Below the pieces are notes generated by a model. The model had not been told where the DNA came from. It saw only the letters and a program-made list of their open reading frames with translations, and did not search any database. This document shows positions 1 through 9,100 of a stretch of DNA of 64,000 bases, one piece after another. Source of the DNA: Pseudomonadota bacterium (GTDB lineage Bacteria; Pseudomonadota; Alphaproteobacteria; Rhizobiales; Xanthobacteraceae); NCBI GenBank assembly GCA_023422775.1, contig JAFAGM010000140.1, positions 28,322 to 92,321 on the forward strand, given 5' to 3'. The first letter of the stretch is position 1, and every line of letters begins with the position of its first letter. The translations under genes were made by a program, and so were the position numbers.

Positions 1-2
1 GG

Positions 3-1103
3 CATGGCGAGGCTGGAGAACGTTTTGTCGGCATGCTGCGCGACAGCGCTTCCTATCTGTTCGACCTGACGCGGCGCTACAACATCGACGCCGAAGGCGA
101 GCAGGCCGGCTGGGTGCAGCCGGTGCATTCGCCGGGCCGCATCAAGATCGCCGAGCGACGCGTGAAGCAATGGTCGAAGTTAGGCGCGCCGGTCGAACTG
201 CTGTCGCGCGAGCAGGTCCGCGACATGACGGGCTCGGATGCATGGTTCGGCGGCTTCTGGAACACGACCGGCGGCCACATCAACCCGCTCGCGCTGGCCC
301 GCGGGCTGGCGCGCACCGTGGTTGGTCTCGGCACCCGCATCTACGCGCGCTCGCCGGCCGAAAGCTTTGAGCGCCGCGGCGATCGCTGGGTGGTCAAGAC
401 GGCGAAGGGTGAGATTTCGGGGCGCGCGCTGGTAATGGCAACCAATGCCTATAGCGGCGAGTTTTCGAAATCGCTGGTGCCTGAGATCGCGCATGAGGTG
501 ATGCCGGTGCTGTCGTGGCAGATGTCGACGCAGCCTCTGTCCGACAATGTCCGCAAGACCATCATCCCCGAACGGCAGGCGATGTCGGATACCCACGGCG
601 AACTCTATTTCGCCCGCTATGACGCACGAAACCGTCTCATCACGGGTGGCGCGGTGCTCGGCCCCGGCAACAAGATGGAGCGGATCAAGGCGCGCGTCAC
701 CGAGCGGCTGCAGCGGCTGTGGCCGCAGATCGGCGAGGTTTCCTTCGATTATGTCTGGAACGGCTACGTCGGCATGACCGCGGACTTCCTGCCGCGCATC
801 CATCGTCTGGGGCCGAACGCCTATGGCTGGACCGGCTGCAACGGCCGCGCCGTCGCGCTGACGATGCCGCTCGGCCGCGAACTGGCGAAGGCTGTGCAAG
901 GCGTCCCGGAAAACGAACTGGCGCTGCCGTTCACGGAGCCGGTGACGTATGTGGCGCACGGACTATTGCGCCACATCGCGCCGTGGATGCTGGTGCTCTA
1001 CCGGCAACGCGATGCGCAGGAACCGGTCAAGGGTGACCGCTTCGAGCTGTTGCGATGGGCGGAGGCCATCCTTGCTTCACGCCGCTCGTCACGCCCCGGC
1101 TAG
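3..1103 (+). CDS. FAD-dependent amine/amino-acid oxidoreductase (DAO family), 5' partial
   Basis: The reading frame is open from the first bases, so the start and the N-terminal FAD-binding GxGxxG segment lie outside the window. The visible 366 residues look like the central and C-terminal parts of DAO-family enzymes such as gamma-glutamylputrescine oxidase (PuuB/OrdL type). They contain the substrate-domain stretch GGHINPLALARGLAR, the flavin-side run ALVMATNAYS, and the closing WTGCNGRAVALTMPLGREL, which normally contacts FAD near the C-terminus. Enzymes of this family oxidise an amine or N-alkyl amino acid to imine and H2O2, or pass electrons to the respiratory chain; the substrate cannot be read from sequence. 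The gene converges on the ABC transporter to its right, and the two stop ends overlap by 15 bases. Confidence 0.85.
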   Translation, partial: HGEAGERFVGMLRDSASYLFDLTRRYNIDAEGEQAGWVQPVHSPGRIKIAERRVKQWSKLGAPVELLSREQVRDMTGSDAWFGGFWNTTGGHINPLALARGLARTVVGLGTRIYARSPAESFERRGDRWVVKTAKGEISGRALVMATNAYSGEFSKSLVPEIAHEVMPVLSWQMSTQPLSDNVRKTIIPERQAMSDTHGELYFARYDARNRLITGGAVLGPGNKMERIKARVTERLQRLWPQIGEVSFDYVWNGYVGMTADFLPRIHRLGPNAYGWTGCNGRAVALTMPLGRELAKAVQGVPENELALPFTEPVTYVAHGLLRHIAPWMLVLYRQRDAQEPVKGDRFELLRWAEAILASRRSSRPG

Positions 1104-2729
1104 CCCTGCCGTATCATGTTCCCGCGCGAATTCGCCGCCGGGAATCGAATCGAGCAGCGCGCGCGTGTAAGCGTGCTGCGGGTTGCCGAACACCTCGCCG
1201 GCGAGCCCGTGTTCCACCACTTCACCATCCTTCATGACGGCCACGAGGTCGCAGATTTGCGCGGCGACCCGCAGATCATGCGTGATGAAGACGATGGAAA
1301 GGCCGAGCCGCTGGCGCAGGTCCGCGAGCAGCTTCAGTACCTGCGCCTGCACCGAGACATCGAGCGCAGAGACCGGCTCGTCCGCCACCAGCACGTCCGG
1401 CTTCAGCGCCAACGCGCGGGCAAGTCCGATGCGCTGGCGCTGGCCGCCGGAGAATTCATGCGGATAGCGGTCGCCGGCGGAAGGATCGAGCCCGACCAGC
1501 GCGAACAATTCCCTGGCATTCGCGAGCGCTTCAGCGCGCGGCGTGCCATGCACGATCGGACCCTGCGCCACCAGTTCGGCGGCCTTGCGGCGCGGATTGA
1601 GCGAGGCGAACGGGTCCTGAAACACCATCTGGATATGACGCGTCTCGCGCCGGACTTTTTCACGCGGCAGTTTTGCCCAGTCCTGGCCATCAAGCACGAT
1701 GGCGCCTGCGTCCGGATCGATTAGCCGCACGATGCAGCGCGCCAGCGTCGACTTGCCCGAGCCGGATTCGCCGACGATGCCGAGCGTCGCGCCGCGCGGC
1801 AGGTTGAGCGAGACGTTCTTGACGGCCGGCGTTACGCGGGCACCGCGTCCGAGAAAGCCGCCCGTGCGATAGGTTTTCGAGACATCCGTGATCGTCAGGA
1901 TGTTGTCGGCGGCCAGAGTGCGCGGCGGCGGCGCCTTCAGCGGCGGGACCGCGGCGATGAGCTGTTTGGTATAAGCATGCTGAGGGCGTTCCAGCACGGC
2001 CGCCGCCGCGCCTTGCTCCACGATCACGCCATGCTGCATCACCACCACGCGGTCGGCGATCTCGGCGACGACGCCGAAATCATGGGTGATGAACATGACT
2101 GCGGTCTTGCGCCGTTGCTGCAGGTCGCGGATCAGCTTGAGGATCTGCGCCTGCGTGGTGACATCAAGCGCGGTGGTCGGTTCGTCCGCGATCAATAGTT
2201 TTGGATCGAGCGCCAGCGCCATCGCGATCATGGCGCGCTGGCGTTGTCCGCCCGACAGTTCGTGGGGATAGGCCTTCGCCGCGATCTTCGGATCGGGAAT
2301 GCGCACGTCCGCCAGAAGAGCGAGCACCCGCGCATTGATTTCGGCTTTCGACAGGTCAGTGTGGATCGAAAACATCTCGGCGATCTGGTCGCCGATGGTG
2401 CGCAGCGGATTGAGTGCGGTCATCGGCTCCTGAAAGATCATCGCGATGCCGGCGCCGCGCACCTCGCGCATGTCGGCAACCGCCGCCTCGCAGAGGTCGC
2501 GGCCTTCGAACAGCATCCGGCCGCTGTCGATCGTCACCTCGTCGGGCAGCAGCCGCATGATGGCGTTGGCCATCATCGACTTGCCGGAGCCGGATTCGCC
2601 GACCACGCAGAGGATCTCGTTGGAGGCAATGTCGAGCGACACATCCTTCAGCGCATGTGTCCGGTCGGCGCCGCGGGGCAGGCAAACGCTCAGGCGGTCG
2701 AGCGAGAGGATGGTCTCGTGCGCGCTCAT
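1089..2729 (-). CDS. Dipeptide/oligopeptide ABC transporter, fused double ATP-binding protein
   Basis: This 546-residue protein has two complete ABC ATPase domains in one chain, like E. coli YejF/GsiA or a fusion of DppD and DppF. Each half has a Walker A GESGSGKS (the first at about residues 44-51), an LSGGQRQR or FSGGQRQR signature, a Walker B ending in ADEP and an ITHD switch region. The ATG at 2729 was chosen because it overlaps the stop of the upstream permease (ATGA) and the protein begins directly with the first domain; an in-frame extension upstream reads as low-quality Arg/Ala-rich sequence. It would energise the two permeases encoded just upstream. It is the last gene of the operon binding protein, DppB-like, DppC-like, ATPase. 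Confidence 0.93.
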   Translation of the reverse strand: MSAHETILSLDRLSVCLPRGADRTHALKDVSLDIASNEILCVVGESGSGKSMMANAIMRLLPDEVTIDSGRMLFEGRDLCEAAVADMREVRGAGIAMIFQEPMTALNPLRTIGDQIAEMFSIHTDLSKAEINARVLALLADVRIPDPKIAAKAYPHELSGGQRQRAMIAMALALDPKLLIADEPTTALDVTTQAQILKLIRDLQQRRKTAVMFITHDFGVVAEIADRVVVMQHGVIVEQGAAAAVLERPQHAYTKQLIAAVPPLKAPPPRTLAADNILTITDVSKTYRTGGFLGRGARVTPAVKNVSLNLPRGATLGIVGESGSGKSTLARCIVRLIDPDAGAIVLDGQDWAKLPREKVRRETRHIQMVFQDPFASLNPRRKAAELVAQGPIVHGTPRAEALANARELFALVGLDPSAGDRYPHEFSGGQRQRIGLARALALKPDVLVADEPVSALDVSVQAQVLKLLADLRQRLGLSIVFITHDLRVAAQICDLVAVMKDGEVVEHGLAGEVFGNPQHAYTRALLDSIPGGEFAREHDTAGLAGA

Positions 2730-3556
2730 CGGCCCTTCAGCCTCGGATTGAGCGCATCGTTGAGGCCCTGGCCGACCAGCGATACCGCCAGCACCGTAAC
2801 GAGAATGGCGATGCCGGGGATCGCCGAGACGTACCACTGCACGCGCAACACGTCGCGGCCGAGGCCGATCAGGTTGCCCCAGGATGCCACGTTGGGATCG
2901 GAAAGGCGCAGGAAGGCCAGCGCGCTTTCCAGCAGGATCGAGACCGCCATCACCACGCTGGCGTAGACGATGACTGGCGGCAGCGCGTTGGGCAGGATCT
3001 CGCCGAGGATGAGCTGGATGTCCCTCATGCCGAGCGTGCGTCCGGCCTGCACGAATTCGCGGTTGCGCAGCGACAGGAATTCGGCGCGGGTCAGCCGCGC
3101 CGGCGCCGGCCACGATACGACGCCGACGGCAATGGTGACGGTCGTGAGGGTCGAGCCGAACACCGCGACCAGCACGAGCAGCAGTACGAAGTTAGGCAGG
3201 GTCTGGAATGCCTCGGTAATCCGCATCAGCACATTGTCGACCCATCCGCCATAATATCCGGCGAAGGCGCCGACGAGGATGCCGATCAGGATCGCAATTG
3301 CGGTGGCGACGCCGCCGATCAGGAGCGAGATGCGAGCGCCGTAGAAAATCTGCGCGGCGATGTCGCGCCCCGAATTGTCGGTGCCGAGCAGGAAGCGCGG
3401 ATTGGAGAACGGCCAGATCAGCGGGCGGCCGGCCAGCGCCAGCGGATCGCGCGGATAGAGCCAGCCGGCCGAGATCGCCATCGCAATCACGATCAGCAGC
3501 AGGATCAGGCCTGCGACCGCAGCGGGACTTCTGAAATAGCGCTTGACTGCATCCAT
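2726..3556 (-). CDS. Peptide-type ABC transporter permease, DppC-like
   Basis: A protein of 276 residues with an N-terminal membrane helix (about residues 10-32) followed by the periplasmic segment LGTDNSGRDIAAQIFYG, the hallmark of the DppC/OppC branch. Several hydrophobic helices follow, with an EAA loop region near LTRAEFLSLRNREF. The ATG at 3556 lies four bases after the stop of the upstream permease. A TTG at 3574 would add six residues and overlap that gene, so it is less likely. It would form the inner-membrane pore with its DppB-like neighbour. Confidence 0.92.
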   Translation of the reverse strand: MDAVKRYFRSPAAVAGLILLLIVIAMAISAGWLYPRDPLALAGRPLIWPFSNPRFLLGTDNSGRDIAAQIFYGARISLLIGGVATAIAILIGILVGAFAGYYGGWVDNVLMRITEAFQTLPNFVLLLVLVAVFGSTLTTVTIAVGVVSWPAPARLTRAEFLSLRNREFVQAGRTLGMRDIQLILGEILPNALPPVIVYASVVMAVSILLESALAFLRLSDPNVASWGNLIGLGRDVLRVQWYVSAIPGIAILVTVLAVSLVGQGLNDALNPRLKGR

Positions 3557-3560
3557 CGCG

Positions 3561-4535
3561 CTAATCCGCCGCAATGCGCGGATCGAGCCGCGCGTAGATC
3601 AGGTCGACGGCAAAGTTGATCAGGATAACCAGCAGCGCGGAGACGAACACGATACCCAGCAGCGTATTGAGGTCGCGCTGCACCACCGATTCATAGGCGA
3701 GCCGCCCGAGCCCCGGCAGCGAGAATACGCTTTCGACCACGACCGATCCGCCCAGCATGGTGCCTGCCTGCAGGCCGATCAGCGTCACCATCGGCAGCAA
3801 CGCGTTGCGCAGGACGTGCCGCGTCACCACGCGGGTCTCGTCGAGCCCCTTTGCACGCGCGGTGCGGACGTAGTCGAGGTTGAGCACTTCCAGCATCGAG
3901 GCGCGCATGATCCGCAGGTAGATCGCAAGGAAGATCAGCCCGAGCGTCAGCGTCGGCAGCACCAGATGGCTGGCAATATCGAACACGCGCCAGATGCCGG
4001 TCTGCACCGTGCCGATATCCTCGAAGCCGCCGGGAGGCAGCCATTGCAGGTAGACCGAGAATACGACGATGGCCATCAGCCCGAACCAGAACGAGGGCGT
4101 GGCGTAGAAGACGAGGCCCAGCGTCGAGATCAGCGTGTCCGGCCAGCGGTTGACGCCGCGAGCGGCGATCACGCCGAACAGGAGGCCAAAGAAGAACGCG
4201 AACGACAGCGAGGCGGTCATCAGGAGGATGGTCGGCGGCAGCCGCTCGAGAATGACCGACGCCACCGGCTTGCCGTAGATCGAGGAGAAGCCGAGATCGA
4301 GCCGCACCAGCCGCCAAAGATAGTTGCCGAGCTGCGCCGGGATCGAGAGGTCGAGCCCGTAGAATTTTCGCAGCTCCTTTGCCGTCGCAGCATCGCCGCC
4401 CCCCATCTGCGCCATCATGGCGTCGACGGTGTCGCCCGGCGCGAACTGCAGCAGCAGGAACACGCCGATCAGGATCAGCACAAGGGTCGGGATCGAGGCG
4501 GCGAGCCGCCGCCCCGCAAGGCTCAGGATGCGCAT
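3561..4535 (-). CDS. Peptide-type ABC transporter permease, DppB-like
   Basis: A 324-residue protein that starts with a basic N-terminus and a strong first membrane helix, then the typical DppB/OppB motif LLQFAPGDTVDAM and a large periplasmic segment ending in YGLDLSIPAQLGNYLWRL. The second half has the EAA loop (RTARAKGLDETRVVTRHVLRNALLP) that docks on the ATPase. The length is normal for the family. It lies 24 bases downstream of the binding-protein gene and is the first permease of the operon. Confidence 0.93.
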   Translation of the reverse strand: MRILSLAGRRLAASIPTLVLILIGVFLLLQFAPGDTVDAMMAQMGGGDAATAKELRKFYGLDLSIPAQLGNYLWRLVRLDLGFSSIYGKPVASVILERLPPTILLMTASLSFAFFFGLLFGVIAARGVNRWPDTLISTLGLVFYATPSFWFGLMAIVVFSVYLQWLPPGGFEDIGTVQTGIWRVFDIASHLVLPTLTLGLIFLAIYLRIMRASMLEVLNLDYVRTARAKGLDETRVVTRHVLRNALLPMVTLIGLQAGTMLGGSVVVESVFSLPGLGRLAYESVVQRDLNTLLGIVFVSALLVILINFAVDLIYARLDPRIAAD

Positions 4536-4559
4536 ACGCCTATTCTGGCTGAGATAGCG

Positions 4560-6176
4560 TCAAGCGGAAAGCCAAAGATCGTGCCAACTCGTCGAGCCCC
4601 AGCGCGGCGTATTGGAGTGGTTGCGTGCCTTTGCTGTGATCACGGTGACGAAAATCTGCTCGATCGGCATCCAGACCGGCAGCTCGGTGTTCACCTCCTT
4701 GACGAACTGGGCATACAGCGCCTTGCGTTTCGCAGGATCGATCTCGGTGGCGGCGTCGTCGATGGTCTTGTCGACCGTCTTGTCTTCCCAGCCCCACTGG
4801 TTGGTCCACGGCGCGCCCTTCGGCTGGCCGGAGCGGTACCAGACCGTTGTCGAGACCGCGGGATCGTTTCGGTACTGGTGCCAGCCGGTCGCGAGATCGA
4901 AGGCGTGCTCGTCGTACACTTGCTTGAGGAAGCCGCCGCCGTCGTTGCGCACGATCTCGACCGGAATGCCGATCTCGCCGAGCGATTGCTGGATGAAGGT
5001 CGACCACAGCGAGATGTCCTCACCCCAGGGCGCCGGCAGCAGCCTCAGCGAGAAGCGCGTGCCGCCGCGGCCGGCCTTGAAGCCGGCCTCATCCAGCAGA
5101 GCTATCGCCTTGGCCTTGTCGTATGGATATTGCGGCGTGTTCGCACCCGGATAGAAATCGGTCGACGTCGATGGGATCGGGCCGGTGCCGAGCTTGGCGA
5201 AATCGCCGAGGAAGTTGTCGATGAAGAACGGCACGTTGATCGCATGGGCAATCGCGCGGCGCACCTTGATGTCGGACAGTTCCTTGCGGCGGAAGTTGAA
5301 CTCGATGGTGTTGGTCCGCGCGTTGCCTTCGTTGCCCTTGGTCTGGACGATGAAGCGCTTGTCCTTGCCCAAACGCGCCATGTCCGAGATCGTAAGCCCC
5401 GAGAACGGCGAGTAGTGCAGTTCGCCGGCCTCCATCTGGGCCGAGGCCGCCGCGCGATCGGTGATGACACGCCAGACGATGCGGTCGAGATAGGGCGCGT
5501 TGGGCCGCCAGTAATTCTCATTGCGGTCGGCGATGATGTATTGGCCGCGCTCATACTTGACGAACTTGAACGGGCCGGTGCCGACGGGAGACAGGTTGGT
5601 CGGGTTCTGGCGGATGTCGCCGCTCTCATAGAGATGCTTGGCCGAGACGTAGCCGAGGTCGGGCAGGGCGCGCAGCAGCAGGTTGAGCGGCATCGGCCGC
5701 TCATACTTGAAGATCGCGGTCTCCGCGTCGGGCGTTTCGACGGCGGTCAGGAAGAGCTGCAGCGTCGAGCCGTAGTTGAGGATCTTCTTCCACATGTTCA
5801 TGGCGGTGAATTCGACGTCGGCCGAGGTGAACGGCTTGCCGTCGTGCCAGGTGACGCCCTTGCGCAGCTTGAACGTCACCGTTTTGCCGTCGGGCGAGGC
5901 TTCCCAGCTTTCGGCGAGCACGCCGACCGGCTGGCCGTTGGCGTCGAGATCGACGAGGTTCTCCTGGATCTTGCCGCCGATGATGTAGACGCCGGTGGAA
6001 GCCTGGATGCTCGGGTTGAGCTGGCGCTGTTCGGCGCCGTAATGGACATTGAACACGCCGCCCTTGCGCGGCGTTTCCTGCGCAAAGGCCCGCATCGGAT
6101 TGATCACGTTGGCCGCGATGGCCGCCGACGTCAGCAGCGCGGTACGGCGATTGATCTCAAAACGCGTCAGGTCCAT
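4560..6176 (-). CDS. Peptide-type ABC transporter substrate-binding protein (SBP family 5)
   Basis: A periplasmic solute-binding protein of 538 residues (SBP_bac_5). The N-terminus carries a twin-arginine-like signal (NRRTALL) followed by a hydrophobic stretch and a cleavage region around AFAQE. Family landmarks include the early GGVFNVHYGAEQRQLNP, the SWEASPDGKTVTFKLRKGVTWHDG block, and PVGTGPFKF. The ATG at 6176 was chosen because GGAGA stands about ten bases upstream and the signal peptide begins right there; a longer frame to 6254 adds 26 residues without family character. The fused ATPase and the adjacent amine oxidase suggest import of a peptide-like or amine compound, but the ligand is unknown. 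Confidence 0.92.
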   Translation of the reverse strand: MDLTRFEINRRTALLTSAAIAANVINPMRAFAQETPRKGGVFNVHYGAEQRQLNPSIQASTGVYIIGGKIQENLVDLDANGQPVGVLAESWEASPDGKTVTFKLRKGVTWHDGKPFTSADVEFTAMNMWKKILNYGSTLQLFLTAVETPDAETAIFKYERPMPLNLLLRALPDLGYVSAKHLYESGDIRQNPTNLSPVGTGPFKFVKYERGQYIIADRNENYWRPNAPYLDRIVWRVITDRAAASAQMEAGELHYSPFSGLTISDMARLGKDKRFIVQTKGNEGNARTNTIEFNFRRKELSDIKVRRAIAHAINVPFFIDNFLGDFAKLGTGPIPSTSTDFYPGANTPQYPYDKAKAIALLDEAGFKAGRGGTRFSLRLLPAPWGEDISLWSTFIQQSLGEIGIPVEIVRNDGGGFLKQVYDEHAFDLATGWHQYRNDPAVSTTVWYRSGQPKGAPWTNQWGWEDKTVDKTIDDAATEIDPAKRKALYAQFVKEVNTELPVWMPIEQIFVTVITAKARNHSNTPRWGSTSWHDLWLSA

Positions 6177-6602
6177 GCGAAGGTCTCCGGAGATGGTATG
6201 GATGGCGGACCGTTCGAGCGTCCGCCTTGCGCCGATGTTACGATGGAAGAGCAACCCGAGTCATTTTCTAATCGCCGCGTGAATCGGAAAATCCTTCCTG
6301 AAAACAACGCGCTCACCGCCTGTTCAGCCTGCCCGTTCTTGCGCGCCCGGCGAAGCGGCCGTGGGTCTCCCGAATGGAGGCAAAGGTCTGGCACAGCCGG
6401 AGATTGCCGTGGAAATAGCCGGATGAGGTGTCTGAAAGCCTTGAAAAACAGGGGTCGGCGGCTCCGGAGACCCAAAAAACAGCCAAAATTGGACGAATCA
6501 AGGCAACTCGATTAGCGAATAGCTGTGCAGAATGTCGGAAACACTGTTTTTTAGGCGGTTTCCGCCATATCGTCGCCGGTGCCAGAATCAAATGGAGCAA
6601 TC
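6177..6602. other. Divergent intergenic region between ABC operon and HU gene
   Basis: These 426 bases separate the leftward ABC operon from the rightward HU gene and should hold promoters for both. I see no convincing gene: frames on either strand are Arg/Pro-rich and lack family motifs. No clean palindrome or consensus promoter could be singled out by eye. A GGAG shortly before 6603 serves as the HU ribosome binding site. Confidence 0.5.
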
Positions 6603-6902
6603 ATGGCCACCCAGATGTCTAAGTCGCAACTGATCGAGAAGATCGCGACCACCACCGAAGTCTCGAAGAAGGAAGTCAAGAGCGTGATGGAAACGCTCGT
6701 TGACGTTGGCCACAAGGAGCTCAAGAAGAACGGGGTATTCCTCGTCCCCGGCTTCGCGAAGTTCGTCGTGGTCAAGAAGCCCGCGACCAAGGCTCGCAAG
6801 GGCACCAACCCCTTCACGGGCGAGGAAATGATGTTCAAGGCCAAGCCGGCCCGCAAGATCGTCCGGGCCCGCCCGGTCAAAGCCGCCAAGGACGCGGTGT
6901 AA
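6603..6902 (+). CDS. HU family DNA-binding protein
   Basis: A 99-residue histone-like protein. The N-terminal helices (SKSQLIEKIATTTEVSKKEV) are followed by the beta-arm region with ARKGTNPFTGEEMMFKAKPA, matching the DNA-bending arm of HU/IHF proteins, and a short basic Ala/Lys/Arg tail. HU proteins bind DNA without strict sequence specificity and help organise the nucleoid. The ATG at 6603 has GGAG about seven bases upstream; a GTG at 6579 would add eight residues and is less likely. The gene stands alone and is followed by a strong terminator. Confidence 0.95.
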   Translation: MATQMSKSQLIEKIATTTEVSKKEVKSVMETLVDVGHKELKKNGVFLVPGFAKFVVVKKPATKARKGTNPFTGEEMMFKAKPARKIVRARPVKAAKDAV

Positions 6903-6910
6903 TCAAGCGA

Positions 6911-6938
6911 AAAGGCCCCCGACGACGGGGGCCTTTTT
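6911..6938 (+). terminator. Rho-independent terminator of the HU gene
   Basis: A perfect ten-base stem (AAAGGCCCCC pairing with GGGGGCCTTT) around a six-base loop, followed by a short T run, begins nine bases after the HU stop codon. This is a textbook intrinsic terminator. Confidence 0.92.
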
Positions 6939-6953
6939 GTTTGTGGTGGCGCG

Positions 6954-7077
6954 CTCCCCGGATGCTGCGCAACGCGACGCAAAGCGGGGTGCGCTGCTGA
7001 TCCGGGGTCCATGTCGCAGCCGTGGGTCCCGGCTCTGCGGAGCAGCGTTTCACGTTGCACCGCGTCCGGGACATGGA
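6954..7077. repeat. Palindromic intergenic repeat (REP-like), two hairpins
   Basis: Two adjacent imperfect hairpins. The first is bounded by CCCCGGAT (6956) and ATCCGGGG (ending 7007). The second is bounded by GTCCCGG (7026) and CCGGGAC (ending 7072). The sequence resembles an interspersed element I associate with Bradyrhizobium genomes. Only one copy was noticed in this window, so calling it a repeat rests on recall and needs a genome self-comparison. Confidence 0.55.
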
Positions 7078-7096
7078 CGACGGTAAGCTCAGTTCC

Positions 7097-7876
7097 TTAC
7101 ACCACCGGCGAACGGCCGCCATCGATGTTGATGGCGGTGCCGGTGATGTAGGATCCCTGCTCGGAGGCGAGGAAGCAGGCCATGTTGGCGAATTCCTCCG
7201 CCGTTCCGATGCGCCCCAAGGGGGTGCCCTTGGCGAGGTTTTTCGCAAACACCTCGAAGTCCATCTCCGGCGCCTGCTTGGCGTGCCGCTGCACCCATTG
7301 ATCGCTCATGATCAGGCCGACCAGCATGGCATTGACCAGGATGTTGTGCTCGCCGCCTTCGTTCGCCATCACCTTGGTCAGCGCCATGCCTGCCGCACGC
7401 GATACCGATGTCGGCGCCGAGGACGCCGCCGGCGCCTTGGCGAACGTGTTGAGCACGTTGATGATGCGCCCCCATTTGCGCGCCTTCATGCCGGGCCAGA
7501 CCAGCCGGGAGAAGCGGATCGCGGCAAACAGCTTCAGATCGAGGTCCTCCTGCCAGGCCTCGTCGGAAATGGCCTCGAACGCCATCGTGCGCGCGGTGCC
7601 CGCATTGTTGACGAGGATGTCGACCGGACCGAGATCGTCAACGATCCTCTCGTGCGCCTTCGCGATGTCGGAGGCTTTCGACACGTCGCAGACGTAATCG
7701 CGAACTTCGAGGCCGTCCTTCGCCAGCAGTTCCCGCGCGGCCTTCAGGTCCTGCGCGCCGCGTGCGAGGATCGCGACCTTTGCGCCCGAGGCGGCAAACT
7801 GTTTCGCAACCGCCAGCCCAAGGCCCTTGCTGCCGCCGGTGATGGCGGCGACGCGATCTTTCATCGTGACTTGCAT
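7097..7876 (-). CDS. SDR family protein with atypical active site
   Basis: A 259-residue Rossmann-fold protein of the short-chain dehydrogenase/reductase family. The cofactor motif TGGSKGLG is at residues 13-20, the NNAG motif at 90-93 and the C-terminal NIDGGRSPVV is normal. The usual catalytic YxxxK is absent: the matching segment reads PTSVSRAAG, placing Thr156 and Arg160 where Tyr and Lys are expected. The catalytic Ser region (about 141-146) reads VLNTFA. The protein therefore probably belongs to a divergent subfamily whose chemistry is not the standard hydride transfer with Tyr as acid, or it has lost activity. It is monocistronic and diverges from the gene at 8176. Confidence 0.88.
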   Translation of the reverse strand: MQVTMKDRVAAITGGSKGLGLAVAKQFAASGAKVAILARGAQDLKAARELLAKDGLEVRDYVCDVSKASDIAKAHERIVDDLGPVDILVNNAGTARTMAFEAISDEAWQEDLDLKLFAAIRFSRLVWPGMKARKWGRIINVLNTFAKAPAASSAPTSVSRAAGMALTKVMANEGGEHNILVNAMLVGLIMSDQWVQRHAKQAPEMDFEVFAKNLAKGTPLGRIGTAEEFANMACFLASEQGSYITGTAINIDGGRSPVV

Positions 7877-8175
7877 GTTGTTCTGCCTGTGATTGAGCCG
7901 GAACCGGTCGCCGCGAAATTCGCTCGGCCGTGTGAGGCAAGGAAATTCTGATCAGGCACCAATTGTTGCCGCGCATCGCCGCAGCGTCAACTGCTGACGA
8001 TGACGACCCGGTGAACACGGGAAATTCCGTCCGGTTCGGAAGGCGTCTTCGGAAAGAATCTTTCCCGTTTGCCATCGCCCGGAATGGCATCGTTGCTATT
8101 TTCGCCGCGGACTTGTGAGGACCGGCAGGCAGGCCAAGATCGAACAGAACGAACAACGGAGTCCGGGAGACCACC
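7877..8175. other. Divergent promoter region, SDR / CmcJ-like gene
   Basis: 299 bases between two divergent genes. No open frame with protein character and no clear operator palindrome were seen. It must hold the promoters of both genes. Confidence 0.5.
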
Positions 8176-9021
8176 ATGGGCCTGCAGCAAGCAAAACTCG
8201 AATTGCTTCCCTTCGTCACCGCCGAACTGAACTACCTCGCACCCACGCCGGGAAAACCGCGAACCTACGCCTTCGATCCGCCGCCGGGCGAACCCCAATC
8301 GACCGCGCTGCCCGAACCGCACAACGTCCCGATCTTCGACGCGCGCCTGATTGCCGGAAATCTCTCGCTGGATCGTGAAGGATTTGCGCTGGTCCGGCAC
8401 CCCACCATTGTCAGGGACTTCTACAACGACAAGGAAGTGAGGGGCATCTATTATCCCGCCGTGGAAGCCTTCCTGAAGGCGACATTGAAGGCGGACCGCG
8501 TCTTCATCTTCGACCATACCGTGCGCAAGCGCGTGGAGGGTGCGGCCGATGTCAGGGGCGCCGGGCCGCGCCAGCCGGCGACGCGGGTCCATGTCGATCA
8601 GACCGACAGATCCGGCGCAAATCGCGTGCGCGAACATCTTCCCGATGAGGCCGAGGAACTTCTGAAGGGGCGGGTTCAGGTCATCAATGTATGGCGGCCG
8701 ATCCGCGGACCGCTGCGCGATGCGCCGCTTGCAATGGCCGACGGCCAGACGGTCGAGCCTGGTGATCTCATAGCCTCCGATCTGATCTATCCGAACCGCA
8801 GCGGCGAGACCTATTCCGTCAGGTACAACCCGAACCATCGCTGGTACTACATTCCGGAAATGCGGACCGACGAGGCGCTGCTGCTGAAGTGCTACGATTC
8901 CGCAACCGATGGCCGAACACGGTTCGGGCCGCACACCGCCTTCATCGATCCGACCACGCCCACTGATGCAGCCCCGCGCGAGAGCATCGAACTGCGGACA
9001 CTGGTGTTCCACAGGAACTGA
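8176..9021 (+). CDS. CmcJ/NvfI family putative oxidoreductase
   Basis: A 281-residue soluble protein resembling the CmcJ/NvfI (AsaB/GA4 desaturase-like) family. Members occur in fungal and bacterial secondary metabolism and are thought to be Fe(II)/2-oxoglutarate-type hydroxylases or desaturases. Typical blocks are the early VTAELNYLAP, the metal-binding-like RVHVDQTDRS after the variable middle, VINVWRPIRGPLRDAPLAMAD, and RWYYIPEMRTDEALLLKCYDS near the end. The first candidate metal ligands are the His and Asp of HVDQ. The substrate is unknown. It lies about 80 bases before an MFS transporter in the same direction, which may move its substrate or product. Confidence 0.8.
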   Translation: MGLQQAKLELLPFVTAELNYLAPTPGKPRTYAFDPPPGEPQSTALPEPHNVPIFDARLIAGNLSLDREGFALVRHPTIVRDFYNDKEVRGIYYPAVEAFLKATLKADRVFIFDHTVRKRVEGAADVRGAGPRQPATRVHVDQTDRSGANRVREHLPDEAEELLKGRVQVINVWRPIRGPLRDAPLAMADGQTVEPGDLIASDLIYPNRSGETYSVRYNPNHRWYYIPEMRTDEALLLKCYDSATDGRTRFGPHTAFIDPTTPTDAAPRESIELRTLVFHRN

Positions 9022-9100
9022 TCGTCATACCCTCCCGGATTCGCGTTCCCCGCATATTGGTGATACCTCGCCCCGAAATGGTTTTGGGGCGAGACGGCTC

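Noticed and set aside
3543..6515. Rightward open frame of about 990 codons opposite the first ABC operon
   Set aside because: Antisense to recognised permease and binding-protein genes; composition is typical of a GC-rich shadow frame.
6313..6600. A leftward 95-codon frame upstream of the HU gene
   Set aside because: Mixed composition without family character, and it would fill the HU promoter region.
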